From: JADGGV01 sp035715725
Lineage (GTDB): Bacteria; Gemmatimonadota; Gemmatimonadetes; Longimicrobiales; RSA9
Direction: 5' to 3'
DNA length: 37,841 nt
NCBI GenBank assembly: GCA_035715725.1
Contig: DASTKT010000102.1
Span: forward strand, 1-37,841
Shown: piece by piece, positions 6,947-14,845 of the stretch
Position numbering within the stretch: position 1 is the first letter of the stretch
Layout: each line of letters starts with the position of its first letter
Made by a program: the position numbers and the translations under genes
The notes under the pieces: generated by a model
Database searches by the model: none
The model's input: only the letters and a program-made list of their open reading frames with translations
Told to the model about the DNA's origin: nothing

Positions 6947-8614
6947 TCAGCGGATGGTGTCGCGGACCGTGTCGCGGCCGGCCGGGCGCGGCCCCTGCAT
7001 CGGCAGCCCCGGCGCGGGCGTCCCGGTCGGCGCGGCCTTCGACGCCGTGTCCGCCACTACCGTGTCCTTCTGCTGCAGCCAGAACGCGACGCGGCTCGTG
7101 TCCCCCCGCACGCACGCGCCCCGCACGCTGTCCGCCCGCATCCCCCGGAGCGCCAGCGAGTCGACCAGCGAGCCGCACGCCAGCTTCACGCTGTCCGCCC
7201 GCGCCGCCGCTTTCACGCTGTCCAGCACCGCCACGGCCCGCAGCACCCCGGCGTCGCGCGCGTCCGCCTCCCGCGCCGCGTCGTCGCGCAGCGCGGCCAG
7301 CGAGCGCGCCAGCCGCTCCTCCGCCGCCGCGTACGGCGCCTCCGGCCCCCCGCCGTTCACCGCCGCCACGTACACGTTGTCCCTGAACGACTCCAGCCGT
7401 TTCGCCAGCGCTTCCCTCTCGGCCGGCGCGGACAGCGCGCTCGCCGCCAGCAGCGCCTTCGGCGTCCACGTCGCCTGCGGCACCAGCTCCGCGTAGGTCA
7501 GGAACAGCTTGCGCGCGAGTCCCGGCGCACCCAGCTCGTCCCGCGCCAGCTCCGCCGCCGCGAACAGCGACAGCGGCTGGCTCTCGTCGCGCGCCCGCGC
7601 CACCAGCACGTCCAGCTGCTTCAGCGCCTTCACCAGCCGCTGCGCCTCCGGGTCCTCGACCGCGCCCAGCAGCGTCGAGCGCGCCGCCGCCGCTCCGCTG
7701 ACGTCCGTCGCCGAGGCGAGCTGCCAGCGCGCCGCCGCGATCCGCGCCGCCTGCCCCGTCACCAGGTCCGCCATCGCCGCCACCGCCAGCGCCTGGCTCG
7801 CGGCCGCCGCCGTGTCGCCCGCCTGCGCCGCCAGCTCCGCCCGGTACAACAGCAGCCGCCCCCGCCGCGACGCCGGCCACGGCGCCCGCGCCACCGGCGC
7901 GAGCAGCGCCGCCGCCCGCGCGCCGCCCCACGCCTCCGCCGCGGAGCGCGTCAGCGCACGCAGCGAATCGACCGTGCGGTCCGGCACCGGCGCGGCCGCG
8001 AGCTGCGCGAACGCCGCCTCCGCCCGCTCCGGGCTCCCCGGTATCGCCCGGCCCACCGCCTCGAGCGACGCGTCGAGCGCCAGCGGCCCGCCACGCCGCC
8101 GCACGGTCTCCAGATCCTCCCACGCGCCCGCGCTGTCCGCGGTCGCGAAGCGCGCCCGCGCCCGCCACAGCCGCGCGAAGCGCCCCATCTCCGACCCCGC
8201 GCCCGCCTTCGCCACGACCGAGTCCAGGTGCGGCAGCGCCAGGCCCGCCGAGTCCAGCCGCACCAGCGCCGCGCCCAGGTACGCGTGCGACTCCGTCCGC
8301 GTGCCCCCGCCGCGCCCGCGCGTCAGCACCCGCGCGAACGTCGAGCGCGCCTCGCCGTATTCCCCCAGTGCGAAGTAGGAACGCCCCATGAGCGACAGCG
8401 CCTCGTCCGACCAGCGGCCGGTCGAGTCCTTCCGGAAGCTCTTCCCCGCCTTGTCGATCGCCGACCGGTACGACGCCGCCCCCGCGCCGTTCGTCTTCGC
8501 CTCCGCCCGCTCCGCCTCGCCGAAGAGCCGCTTCGCGTTGTACAGCGAGTTGAAGTACGCGCACCCCGAGAGCAGCGCCACCGCCCCCGCCGCGGCCAGC
8601 GTCCGCGCCCTCAC
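6947..8614 (-). CDS. Large Ala-rich lipoprotein with TPR-like helical repeats (hypothetical)
   Basis: 555 residues from GTG 8614, whose last two bases overlap the amidase stop as GTGA. The N-terminus VRARTLAAAGAVALLSGC is a short lipoprotein signal with lipobox LSGC (Cys18). It is followed by AYFNSLYNAKRLFGEAERAE, a start shared by TPR-type envelope lipoproteins of Gemmatimonadota and Bacteroidota. The rest is helix-loop-helix units rich in Ala, Leu and Arg, consistent with many degenerate tetratricopeptide repeats. One example is the region around residues 70-110 (SYFALGEYGEARSTFARVL). The last 40 residues are a Pro/Thr/Asp-rich tail. Likely a periplasmic or outer-membrane scaffold. Its place between an amidase and pyrD gives no precise role. 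Confidence 0.78.
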   Translation of the reverse strand: MRARTLAAAGAVALLSGCAYFNSLYNAKRLFGEAERAEAKTNGAGAASYRSAIDKAGKSFRKDSTGRWSDEALSLMGRSYFALGEYGEARSTFARVLTRGRGGGTRTESHAYLGAALVRLDSAGLALPHLDSVVAKAGAGSEMGRFARLWRARARFATADSAGAWEDLETVRRRGGPLALDASLEAVGRAIPGSPERAEAAFAQLAAAPVPDRTVDSLRALTRSAAEAWGGARAAALLAPVARAPWPASRRGRLLLYRAELAAQAGDTAAAASQALAVAAMADLVTGQAARIAAARWQLASATDVSGAAAARSTLLGAVEDPEAQRLVKALKQLDVLVARARDESQPLSLFAAAELARDELGAPGLARKLFLTYAELVPQATWTPKALLAASALSAPAEREALAKRLESFRDNVYVAAVNGGGPEAPYAAAEERLARSLAALRDDAAREADARDAGVLRAVAVLDSVKAAARADSVKLACGSLVDSLALRGMRADSVRGACVRGDTSRVAFWLQQKDTVVADTASKAAPTGTPAPGLPMQGPRPAGRDTVRDTIR

Positions 8615-9861
8615 GGCCGGCCTCCGTCGGCCCACAGGTGCTCGTGGCTGTCGAAGAAGCCGTCCACCGCCTCGGCCACCGCCCAGACCAGCTTCCCCTG
8701 GAACGACGACCGGCTCAGCAGCCTCTCTTCCTCGCGGTTCGAGATGAACGCCGTCTCCACCAGCACGGCCGGCATGAACGCGCCCACCAGGACCCGGAAG
8801 CCCGCCTGCTGCACGCCGCGGTTCGGCCCCGGGTGGATCGCCGCCAGCCGCCGCTGCACCGCCTCCGCCAGGTCGTCCGACGCCTTCACGTAGAAGTCGT
8901 TGCGCAGGTTGTTGAGGATCCCCTCCAGCTCCGGCTTCGCGGCCTCCGCCTTCTCCTCGAACCGCTCCGCCGCGTTCTCCATCTCCGCCACGCGCCGCGC
9001 GTCCGCCGTCCGCGCATCCGACAGGAAGTACGTCTCGAATCCCTTCGCCGAGCGCCCGCCCCCGTTGCAGTGGATCGAGACGAACAGCGCCGCCGGCCGC
9101 CCCGCCTTCCACTCGTTCGCGAAGCGCGGCCGGTCGGCCAGCGAGATGAGCGTGTCCCGCGTCCGCGTGAGATGCACCTCGTAGCCGCGCCCCTCCAGGA
9201 GCGAGGCCAGCCGTTGCGCGAGCAGCAGCGTGACGTCCTTCTCGCGGACCCCGCCGGGGCCGATCCGCCCCGGATCCTTCCCGCCGTGCCCCGCGTCGAT
9301 CACGACGACGCGCGCGTCCGCCCGCCCCGGCGCCCGCCGGGTGGACGAGCCGCCGACCACCGGGCGAGCCGCGCTCTTCGTCGCGCCCGCCGACGGCCGG
9401 GCACCGCCGTCCGCCCGCTCCCCCGCTCCCCCACTCCCCCCCTCGGGCGCCGCCGCGCGCCCGAGCAGCCCCCGAGCCCGGAGCACGCCCGCGTCGTAGC
9501 TCACCCGCCCCGGATAGCGCGACGGCAGCCACTCCGTGAAGAGCTGGCGCGGCAGATAGGCGACGCCGCCCGTCACGTACACGGCGTCCGCGAGCTGCTG
9601 CACGCTGGTTCCCACCCGGAAGAACGGAGAGAGCGCCTCGAACCGGAGCGTGTCGTCGAGCAGGACCGCGCGCACGCGGCCCGCGTCCACGGTCACTTCC
9701 GCGCCCAGCGCCTCCAGCGCCGAGGCCGGATAGGCCGCGTAGCCACGGTCCCGCGCCGCGCTCGCCGTCACCGCCGAGCCGGCCCGCTCCACGCGGAGCG
9801 CATCCTGGGCAACGAGGGGGACCGGCAGGAAGAGGAAGGAGAGAAAGAGCAGACGCCTCAT
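8611..9861 (-). CDS. N-acetylmuramoyl-L-alanine amidase (Amidase_3, AmiC type), exported
   Basis: 416 residues. A signal peptide (MRRLLFLSFLFLPVPLVAQ) precedes an N-terminal region of about 110 residues resembling a copper-amine-oxidase-N/AMIN-like beta domain, a Gly/Ala/Arg linker (about 135-180) and the catalytic domain. Zinc ligands are visible as His192 (IDAGHGGKD), Glu207 (VREKDV) and His264 (VSIHCNGG). The catalytic Glu is Glu369 in VLVETAFISN. The enzyme cuts stem peptides from glycan strands in the periplasm, as needed for daughter-cell separation. A long helical insert between the third ligand and the catalytic Glu (about 285-330) resembles the autoinhibitory helix region of AmiB/AmiC enzymes that EnvC or NlpD activators release. 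ATG 9861 overlaps the smpB stop as ATGA. Confidence 0.93.
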   Translation of the reverse strand: MRRLLFLSFLFLPVPLVAQDALRVERAGSAVTASAARDRGYAAYPASALEALGAEVTVDAGRVRAVLLDDTLRFEALSPFFRVGTSVQQLADAVYVTGGVAYLPRQLFTEWLPSRYPGRVSYDAGVLRARGLLGRAAAPEGGSGGAGERADGGARPSAGATKSAARPVVGGSSTRRAPGRADARVVVIDAGHGGKDPGRIGPGGVREKDVTLLLAQRLASLLEGRGYEVHLTRTRDTLISLADRPRFANEWKAGRPAALFVSIHCNGGGRSAKGFETYFLSDARTADARRVAEMENAAERFEEKAEAAKPELEGILNNLRNDFYVKASDDLAEAVQRRLAAIHPGPNRGVQQAGFRVLVGAFMPAVLVETAFISNREEERLLSRSSFQGKLVWAVAEAVDGFFDSHEHLWADGGRP

Positions 9862-10328
9862 CGATTGTCGCGCGCCGCGCGTGCCATCTCGCGCTCGGCC
9901 TCCCGCCGCTTGATCGTCTCCCGCTTGTCGTGCAGCTTCTTTCCGCGGGCCAGCGCGAGCGTCACCTTCACCTTGCCGTCGCGCAGGTAGAGATCGAGCG
10001 GCACCAGCGTGTATCCCTTCTCGTTCACCGCCCCGATCAGGCGGCGGATCTCCGACCGATGCAGCAGCAGCTTGCGCGGCCGGACCGGGTCCGTGTTCCA
10101 GATGCTCGCCGGGTCGTAGGGCGCGATGTGCAGGTCGTAGAGCCACACCTCTCCCCGGTCCACCCGCCCGAACGACTCCGTCAGCGACGCCTTCCCCGCC
10201 CGCACCGACTTCACCTCCGGCCCCGTCAGCGCGATCCCCGCCTCCCACGTCTCCTCGATGTGGTATTCGTGCAGCGCCTTCTTGTTCCGCGCGACGACCT
10301 TGCGACCATCCGATGGGGGCTTTGGCAT
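9858..10328 (-). CDS. smpB: SsrA-binding protein SmpB
   Basis: 156 residues, the usual length. SmpB binds tmRNA and brings it to stalled ribosomes for trans-translation. Conserved stretches are ARNKKALHEYHIEETWEAGI, GPEVKSVRAGKASL, LHIAPYD and the basic C-terminal tail GKKLHDKRETIKRREAEREM that enters the empty mRNA channel. It is the first gene of the eight-gene minus-strand run. No Shine-Dalgarno is visible, and a TAGATT box lies six bases before the ATG, so the message may be leaderless (see separate entry). The tmRNA gene (ssrA) is not in the window. Confidence 0.97.
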   Translation of the reverse strand: MPKPPSDGRKVVARNKKALHEYHIEETWEAGIALTGPEVKSVRAGKASLTESFGRVDRGEVWLYDLHIAPYDPASIWNTDPVRPRKLLLHRSEIRRLIGAVNEKGYTLVPLDLYLRDGKVKVTLALARGKKLHDKRETIKRREAEREMARAARDNR

Positions 10329-10334
10329 GCCGGT

Positions 10335-10340
10335 AATCTA
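10335..10340 (-). promoter_or_regulatory. smpB: Candidate -10 element for a leaderless smpB transcript
   Basis: On the minus strand TAGATT (a TAnnnT match) is followed by ACCGGC and then the smpB ATG. That spacing would place the transcription start at or within a base or two of the A of ATG. No purine-rich ribosome site lies upstream. The surrounding 50 bases are the most AT-rich patch in this gap. The -35 side (TGTATC, 17-bp spacer) is weak. Inference only. Confidence 0.35.
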
Positions 10341-10399
10341 GCCATTGGAAGAACTCTGATACAGCCGCCCCGCCCCGCGAGCGTAGTGAGCCTCCGCCA

Positions 10400-10579
10400 G
10401 CCGCAGGCGAGCGACAGCACCCCACCGCGGCCGAAGGCCGCTACAGGGCACCGTGCGCGGCGCGGAGCGCCGCGACAGCGAGCGCAGCGAGCGTGCGCGA
10501 GCCGCAGGCGAGCGACAGTGGAACGTACGCGAGCCGCAGGCGAGCGACAGCGCAGCGTGCGCCGCGCCGCCGGCGCGGC
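10400..10579. repeat. Mosaic of triloop hairpins and shared spacer units, cluster A
   Basis: The smpB-side gap (10329-10581, 253 bases, no gene) is filled by short repeated modules. Perfect hairpins with three-base loops lie at 10427-10441 (GCGGCC-GAA-GGCCGC), 10457-10473 (GCGGCGC-GGA-GCGCCGC) and 10561-10579 (GCCGCGCC-GCC-GGCGCGGC). The first two are followed by TACAG or GACAG. A unit GAGCCGCAGGCGAGCGACAG, or its last part, recurs near 10400-10417, 10499-10518 and 10531-10550. The 40-base unit 10479-10518 recurs at 29486-29525 with one mismatch. No open frame here resembles a protein. The last hairpin sits directly after the L,D-transpeptidase stop. Confidence 0.9.
10561..10579 (-). terminator. 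Hairpin at the end of the L,D-transpeptidase gene
   Basis: An 8-bp perfect stem with loop GCC lies three bases beyond the TGA at 10584-10582. It would fold at the 3' end of the kinase-to-transpeptidase transcript. No T-run follows, so termination strength is uncertain. It also belongs to the triloop hairpin family of cluster A. Confidence 0.45.
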
Positions 10580-10581
10580 GC

Positions 10582-11232
10582 TCAGTAGATCAGCACCGGC
10601 GTGCCCAGCTCGACATAGTAGTACAGCCGCCGCGCGTCCTCGTTCGTCAGGCGGATGCACCCGTGCGAGACCCGCCGCGCGTCCGGGTCCGGCGAGAGCA
10701 CGAGCTCCGGCTTGTCCGTGCCGTGCATCGCCAGCTCGTAGCCGATGTAGATCGCGGTCGTGCCCAGCGTGCCCGGCACGCGCCGCAGCGGCGAGTTCGC
10801 CGGCGGCACCGGCTGCCCGGCCTCGACGAACGCCCAGTCGGGCTTGATCCAGACCGGGTCCTTCTCCTTGTGCTGTACCCGGAACACGCCCCGCGGCGTG
10901 TCGAAGTGCCACGACTGCTTCTGACCCTCCAGGCGGAAGCCCGTCCCGGTCCCGACCGGCGCCGACCACACCGTGCGGTCACCCTCCACGACGTACAGCC
11001 GGTTCTCCGCGAGCCGGATCACGACGTAGCGGCCGTCCACGTGCAGCGGCGCGTTCTCGAAGAGCGGGGCGTCCACCGCGGGGTCGAAGCGGAGCGCGAG
11101 CGAGGCCCCCGACGTCTGCGCCCGCGCCGGTACCGCCGCGGCCAGCGTCGCCACCAGGGGCGCCAGCGCGAGGCGGCGCACCGGCCGCGGCCGCGTGCGG
11201 AGCACGCCCCGTCCTGCCGTTCGGCGTGTCAC
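10582..11232 (-). CDS. L,D-transpeptidase (YkuD domain), exported
   Basis: 216 residues from GTG 11232, which overlaps the upstream stop as GTGA. The N-terminal 39 residues are a long Arg-rich signal peptide ending PARAQ. The YkuD catalytic site is complete: His170 in AMHGTDKPE, then SHGCIRL with His190 and catalytic Cys192. YkuD enzymes form 3-3 cross-links between meso-diaminopimelate residues of peptidoglycan or attach proteins to it. The middle part (ENRLYVVEGDRTVWSAPVGTG) is the beta-sandwich core. The protein has no LysM or PG-binding domain. Its partners upstream are a YihY membrane protein and a YtxH protein. Confidence 0.93.
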   Translation of the reverse strand: MTRRTAGRGVLRTRPRPVRRLALAPLVATLAAAVPARAQTSGASLALRFDPAVDAPLFENAPLHVDGRYVVIRLAENRLYVVEGDRTVWSAPVGTGTGFRLEGQKQSWHFDTPRGVFRVQHKEKDPVWIKPDWAFVEAGQPVPPANSPLRRVPGTLGTTAIYIGYELAMHGTDKPELVLSPDPDARRVSHGCIRLTNEDARRLYYYVELGTPVLIY

Positions 11233-12176
11233 CCGAGCCGCTCCTTCTGCCGCCGCCGGATCCGCTTCATCGCCACCACCTGCGCCACCTCGCCGCCGAG
11301 GATGAACCCTACCGCGGAGTAATAGATCCAGAGCACCAGCACCACCAGCGTAGCCAGTCCACCGTAGGTCGAGCGGTAGTCCGCCCAGCGCGTCACGTAC
11401 AGGCTGAACACCTGCTTCATCACCTCGAACAGCACCGCGGTGAACGTCGCCGCCACTACCGACGTCTCCCAACCCGTCCGCCGCGCCGGCAGGTAGCGGT
11501 AGATCAGGAGGAACATGGTCCAGACCGACAGGAAGGCCAGCGCCTCCCCGACGAACCGCTGCACGAAACCCGGCTCGTACAGTTCGTACCCCAGCACGCT
11601 GAGCCGCACGGTGGATACGAGGTCCACGCCCACCGTGATCCCGACGTTCACGGCGAAGAGCGCGCCCGTCGCCAGCACCATCCGCATGTCGAAGAGCTTG
11701 CCGCCGATGATGCCGCGGTCCTGCGTCAGGTCGAAGATCTCGCGCAGCGCCGTGCGCAGGGTGCCGATGAGCCGGGTCGCGAAGAAGACCAGGAGGAGCG
11801 TGCCGACGCTCAGGAAGCTCGCGCTCTGCGCCAGGAGGCCCCGCAGCGTCGACTCCACGAACTGCGCCAGCTCGGGGCTCGACGGCAGGCCGCTGAGGAT
11901 GAAGCCCCGCAACACGGCCGCGGGGTCCCCGAAGCGTTGCCGCAACAGGAACCCCGCGATCCCCATGCACGTCAGCAGCAGCGGCACGACGGCCACGATC
12001 ACGTTGAACGCGATCGCCCCGGCCATGAAGAAGATGTCGTCCTCGCCGGCCTTGTCGTAGACGCGCCGGACCAGGTCGAGGAACGCCGCCCAGCCACGCG
12101 ACAGCAGCGAGGGCTCCGGCACCGGCCGGGTCCCTCGGGGAGGACTATCGGGCGGCACCGACGTCGGACGGGACAT
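11229..12176 (-). CDS. YihY/BrkB-family integral membrane protein
   Basis: 315 residues with about six hydrophobic helices, for example near residues 52-75, 105-135, 155-180 and the last GLATLVVLVLWIYYSAVGFILGGEVAQV. It carries the family's early FFMAGAIAFNVIVAVVPLLL and the late LVVLVLWIYYSA. The family was once mislabelled ribonuclease BN. Its function remains uncertain, with transport or envelope roles proposed. ATG 12176 is used, with no clear ribosome site, 21 bases after the YtxH gene. The N-terminal Pro-rich 25 residues are probably disordered. Confidence 0.92.
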   Translation of the reverse strand: MSRPTSVPPDSPPRGTRPVPEPSLLSRGWAAFLDLVRRVYDKAGEDDIFFMAGAIAFNVIVAVVPLLLTCMGIAGFLLRQRFGDPAAVLRGFILSGLPSSPELAQFVESTLRGLLAQSASFLSVGTLLLVFFATRLIGTLRTALREIFDLTQDRGIIGGKLFDMRMVLATGALFAVNVGITVGVDLVSTVRLSVLGYELYEPGFVQRFVGEALAFLSVWTMFLLIYRYLPARRTGWETSVVAATFTAVLFEVMKQVFSLYVTRWADYRSTYGGLATLVVLVLWIYYSAVGFILGGEVAQVVAMKRIRRRQKERLG

Positions 12177-12197
12177 CGCGTCGCCGCGGGCCGGGAC

Positions 12198-12650
12198 TCA
12201 ATCGCCCGGCTGCCCCTCGTCCTCGACGCGCACGTCCAGGTCCACGTCGACCTCGACGTCCATCTCCTCCTCGCCCTCCGCCGGCCGGCGCCCACTCTCG
12301 TAGCTCGCCCGCGCCTCCCGGATCCGCCGCTCCAGGTCCGCCCGCGTCTCCCTCGCCGCGCTGCGCCCCGCGTCGAACGCATCCCGCGCCGCGTCCACGC
12401 GGTCCGTCACGCCCCGGCGAACGTTGTCCATCGTGCCCGTCACGGCGTCCTGGACCCGGCGCACCTGGTCCTCGGCCGTCTCGCGCAGTCGCCGCGCCCC
12501 GTCCGCCAGCTCCTGGCGCGTCTCCCGCCCCGATCGCGGCGCCAGCAGCAGCGCCGCCCCCGCGCCCAGCACCGCCCCCCACAGGAACGCGGTGAAGCTT
12601 CCGCCCCGGCGCTCCACCACGATGTACGGCGAATCGTCGTAGTCCGACAT
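12198..12650 (-). CDS. YtxH-domain small membrane protein with acidic Asp/Val tail
   Basis: 150 residues. ATG 12650 is preceded by AAAGGAG at good spacing, so it is preferred over the in-frame start at 12689. Near the N-terminus is one transmembrane helix (SFTAFLWGAVLGAGAALLLAP) followed by the YtxH signature APRSGRETRQELADGARRLR. Then comes a long amphipathic, coiled-coil-like helix to about residue 120. The last 25 residues are unusual: EGEEEMDVEVDVDLDVRVED, an alternating Asp/Glu-Val pattern. YtxH proteins are small, often stress-linked, and have no established biochemical role. A shorter paralogue lies at 29633-29866. It sits between the sigma-54 activator gene and the YihY gene. Confidence 0.82.
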   Translation of the reverse strand: MSDYDDSPYIVVERRGGSFTAFLWGAVLGAGAALLLAPRSGRETRQELADGARRLRETAEDQVRRVQDAVTGTMDNVRRGVTDRVDAARDAFDAGRSAARETRADLERRIREARASYESGRRPAEGEEEMDVEVDVDLDVRVEDEGQPGD

Positions 12651-12689
12651 GGGTCGCTCCTTTGGAGTCGAGGCCCCCCGCGGCGCCAC

Positions 12690-14051
12690 TCAGGAGGACG
12701 CCGGTACCGGATCTTCCACGTACGAGAGCATCCGCTCCCGCAGCTCCTTCTCATGCACGCCGAGGATCGTCGCCGCCTTCCGGTAATCGCCGCCCGTGAA
12801 CGCGAACGTCTTCAGCGTCAGCACGCGCTCGACCTCCTGGAGCGACATCCCCACCTGCAGGTGAACCTCCGGCTCCTCCAGATCGGTCTTCTGCTGGAGG
12901 TCGCTCGCGTCGATCCGCTCGCCCCGCGCCAGGATCACCGCCTTCTCGATCCGGTTTCGCAGCTGGCGCACATTGCCCGGCCACGAATACGTCTGCATGT
13001 ACTGGATCGCTCCCTCGCCGAACCCCTTGATGTCCTTCCCGTGCTCCTTCGCGAAGCGCCGCAGGAACTCCTCCGCCAGCAGCAGCACGTCGCCGCCCCG
13101 GTCCCGCAGCGGCGGAAGGTCCATCTCGATCACCGCCAGGCGGTGGTACAGGTCCTCCCGGAGGTGCCCGTCCTTCAACGCCTCCTTCAGGTCCTTGTTC
13201 GTCGCGGCGACAACGCGGATGTCGACCTCGATCTCCTTCTTCCCGCCCAGCCGCCGGAACGCCCGCTGCTCGAGCGCGCGCAGGAACTTCACCTGCACGT
13301 CCGCCTCCATCTCCGCCACCTCGTCCAGGAAGAGCGTGCCGCCGTCGGCCAGCTCGAACGCCCCCGGCTTCTCGGCGATCGCCCCCGTGAACGCCCCCTT
13401 CTCGTGCCCGAACAGCTCGTTCTCCAGGATCTCCCGCGGGAACGCGCCACAGTTCAGCGCGATGAACGGCCCCTTCGCCCGCCCCGACTTCTGGTGCAGC
13501 GCCCGCGCCACCAGCTCCTTCCCCGTCCCACTCTCCCCCACGATCAGCACGCTCGCCGTCGAGGGCGCCACCTTCTCGATGATCGAGAAGATCTCCCGCA
13601 TCTCCTCCGACTGCCCCAGCATGTCGCCGAAGCGCGTCAGGTTCTCGAGCCGCTGCTGCAGTTGCTTGTTCGCCGTCCGGACCTGGTACTTCTCCAGCGC
13701 CCGCGGGATCAGCGCCTTCAGCCGCTCCAGGTCGAGCGGCTTCTCCAGGTAGTCGTACGCGCCGCGCCGCATCGCCTCCACGGCGTCCGCGACCGTCCCC
13801 TTCCCCGTGATGAAGATCACCTCGCTGTCGATGCCCGCCTCCCGCATCCGCGCGAACAGCTCCAGCCCGTCGATCCCCGGCATCTTCAGGTCGGCGAGGA
13901 CGAGACCGAAGTCACCCCCCTCGACCTTCTTCCACGCCTCTTCACCGTCCGTGGCGGTCTCCGCCTCATAGCCGTCCTCCTGCAGCAGCATCTGCAGGCC
14001 TTCGGCGATGTGGCGCTCGTCGTCCGCGATGAGAAGCTTCGATCCGCTCAT
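12690..14051 (-). CDS. NtrC-family sigma-54-dependent response regulator
   Basis: 453 residues from ATG 14051. The domain order is receiver (1-120), AAA+ (about 143-375) and Fis-type DNA-binding helix-turn-helix (about 410-450). The receiver has acidic pocket Asp10/Asp11, phospho-acceptor Asp54 (VLADLKMPGID), Thr82 and Lys104. The AAA+ domain has Walker A GESGTGKE (172-179), the sigma-54 contact loop GAFTGA (219-224), Walker B GGTLFLDE and an Arg-finger region. It should activate promoters read by RpoN. An in-frame TTG at 14096 overlaps the kinase stop as TTGA and would add 15 residues. I prefer the ATG because MSGSKLLIADDE is a normal receiver start, but neither has a strong ribosome site. 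The cognate kinase is directly upstream. Confidence 0.95.
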   Translation of the reverse strand: MSGSKLLIADDERHIAEGLQMLLQEDGYEAETATDGEEAWKKVEGGDFGLVLADLKMPGIDGLELFARMREAGIDSEVIFITGKGTVADAVEAMRRGAYDYLEKPLDLERLKALIPRALEKYQVRTANKQLQQRLENLTRFGDMLGQSEEMREIFSIIEKVAPSTASVLIVGESGTGKELVARALHQKSGRAKGPFIALNCGAFPREILENELFGHEKGAFTGAIAEKPGAFELADGGTLFLDEVAEMEADVQVKFLRALEQRAFRRLGGKKEIEVDIRVVAATNKDLKEALKDGHLREDLYHRLAVIEMDLPPLRDRGGDVLLLAEEFLRRFAKEHGKDIKGFGEGAIQYMQTYSWPGNVRQLRNRIEKAVILARGERIDASDLQQKTDLEEPEVHLQVGMSLQEVERVLTLKTFAFTGGDYRKAATILGVHEKELRERMLSYVEDPVPASS

Positions 14052-14092
14052 ACTTTGTGTGGGTTGAGACCGGGATGCCCGGTCCGTGGTCG

Positions 14093-14845
14093 TCAAACTA
14101 GTCCGGCGCTCGAGGACGGGTCAAGCGGACGGAACGCCGGCAGCCACGCGGAAAGTACCGCACCGCCGCCCTCGCCGCCGGCCCGCTCCACCCGCAGCTC
14201 CCCGCCCGCCTCCTCCACCAGCCCCCGCGCCACGCACAGCCCCAGCCCGGCGTGCCCTGGCCGCGCGCCCGCTCCCGGCTCGCCGAAGCGCGCCACCGCC
14301 TCCGCGGGCAGACCGGGCCCCGTGTCCGCGACCCGGAGCCGCACCCCCTCGCCGTCCACACCGACCGACAGCGCGATCCGGCCACCCTCCGCGCGCATTG
14401 CCTCCAGCGCGTTCGCCGCCAGGTTCAGCACGACGTGCTTCAGCGCGTCCTTCCGGATCCGCGCCCCCAGCTCCCGCCCCGCCGGGGAGTACCCCAGCTC
14501 CACGCCCGAGAGCCGCGCCTGCACCTGGAGCAGCGGCAGCAGCTCGCGCATGGTGGCGTCCACGTCCGCCACGAGCCCCGTCTGGCGCATCGGCCGCAGG
14601 AGCTGCAGCAGCAGGTCCATCAGCTCGTTCACGCGCAGCACCTCCGCCCCCACCACGTCCGCCCGCTCCAGCGCCGTCGCGATGTCTCCCGTCGTGACCC
14701 GCCGCTTCACCAGCTCGAGGTTGATCACCATCGCGTGCAGCGGATTCTTGATCTCGTGCGCGAGATCGTCCGCCAACCGGCTCACGAGGTCGAACCGATT
14801 CGCCTGTACCTGTAGCATGCTTACGCGCCGATCTTCGGTGCTCAC
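14093..14845 (-). CDS. Soluble histidine kinase without a sensor domain (NtrB-like core)
   Basis: About 250 residues from GTG 14845; ATG 14818 is an alternative. The frame is open further upstream, but that part is low-complexity and unlike protein. The visible protein is only a dimerisation/phosphoacceptor region and an ATPase domain. The H-box is LADDLAHEIKNPLHAMV (His30), the N-box KHVVLNLAANALEAM, the G1 box VADTGPGLP and the G2 box GHAGLGLCVARGLV. There is no transmembrane helix and no PAS or GAF domain. The signal must therefore come through a partner protein or the cytoplasm. It lies immediately before the NtrC-type regulator and presumably phosphorylates its Asp54. Confidence 0.88.
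   Translation of the reverse strand: MSTEDRRVSMLQVQANRFDLVSRLADDLAHEIKNPLHAMVINLELVKRRVTTGDIATALERADVVGAEVLRVNELMDLLLQLLRPMRQTGLVADVDATMRELLPLLQVQARLSGVELGYSPAGRELGARIRKDALKHVVLNLAANALEAMRAEGGRIALSVGVDGEGVRLRVADTGPGLPAEAVARFGEPGAGARPGHAGLGLCVARGLVEEAGGELRVERAGGEGGGAVLSAWLPAFRPLDPSSSAGLV

Noticed and set aside
10400..10579. CRISPR array
   Set aside because: Repeats are unequal, overlap one another and have no unique spacers of constant length. No cas genes are present.
12651..12689. Upstream start for the YtxH protein
   Set aside because: The ATG at 12650 has an excellent AAAGGAG ribosome site, which the upstream start would translate through.
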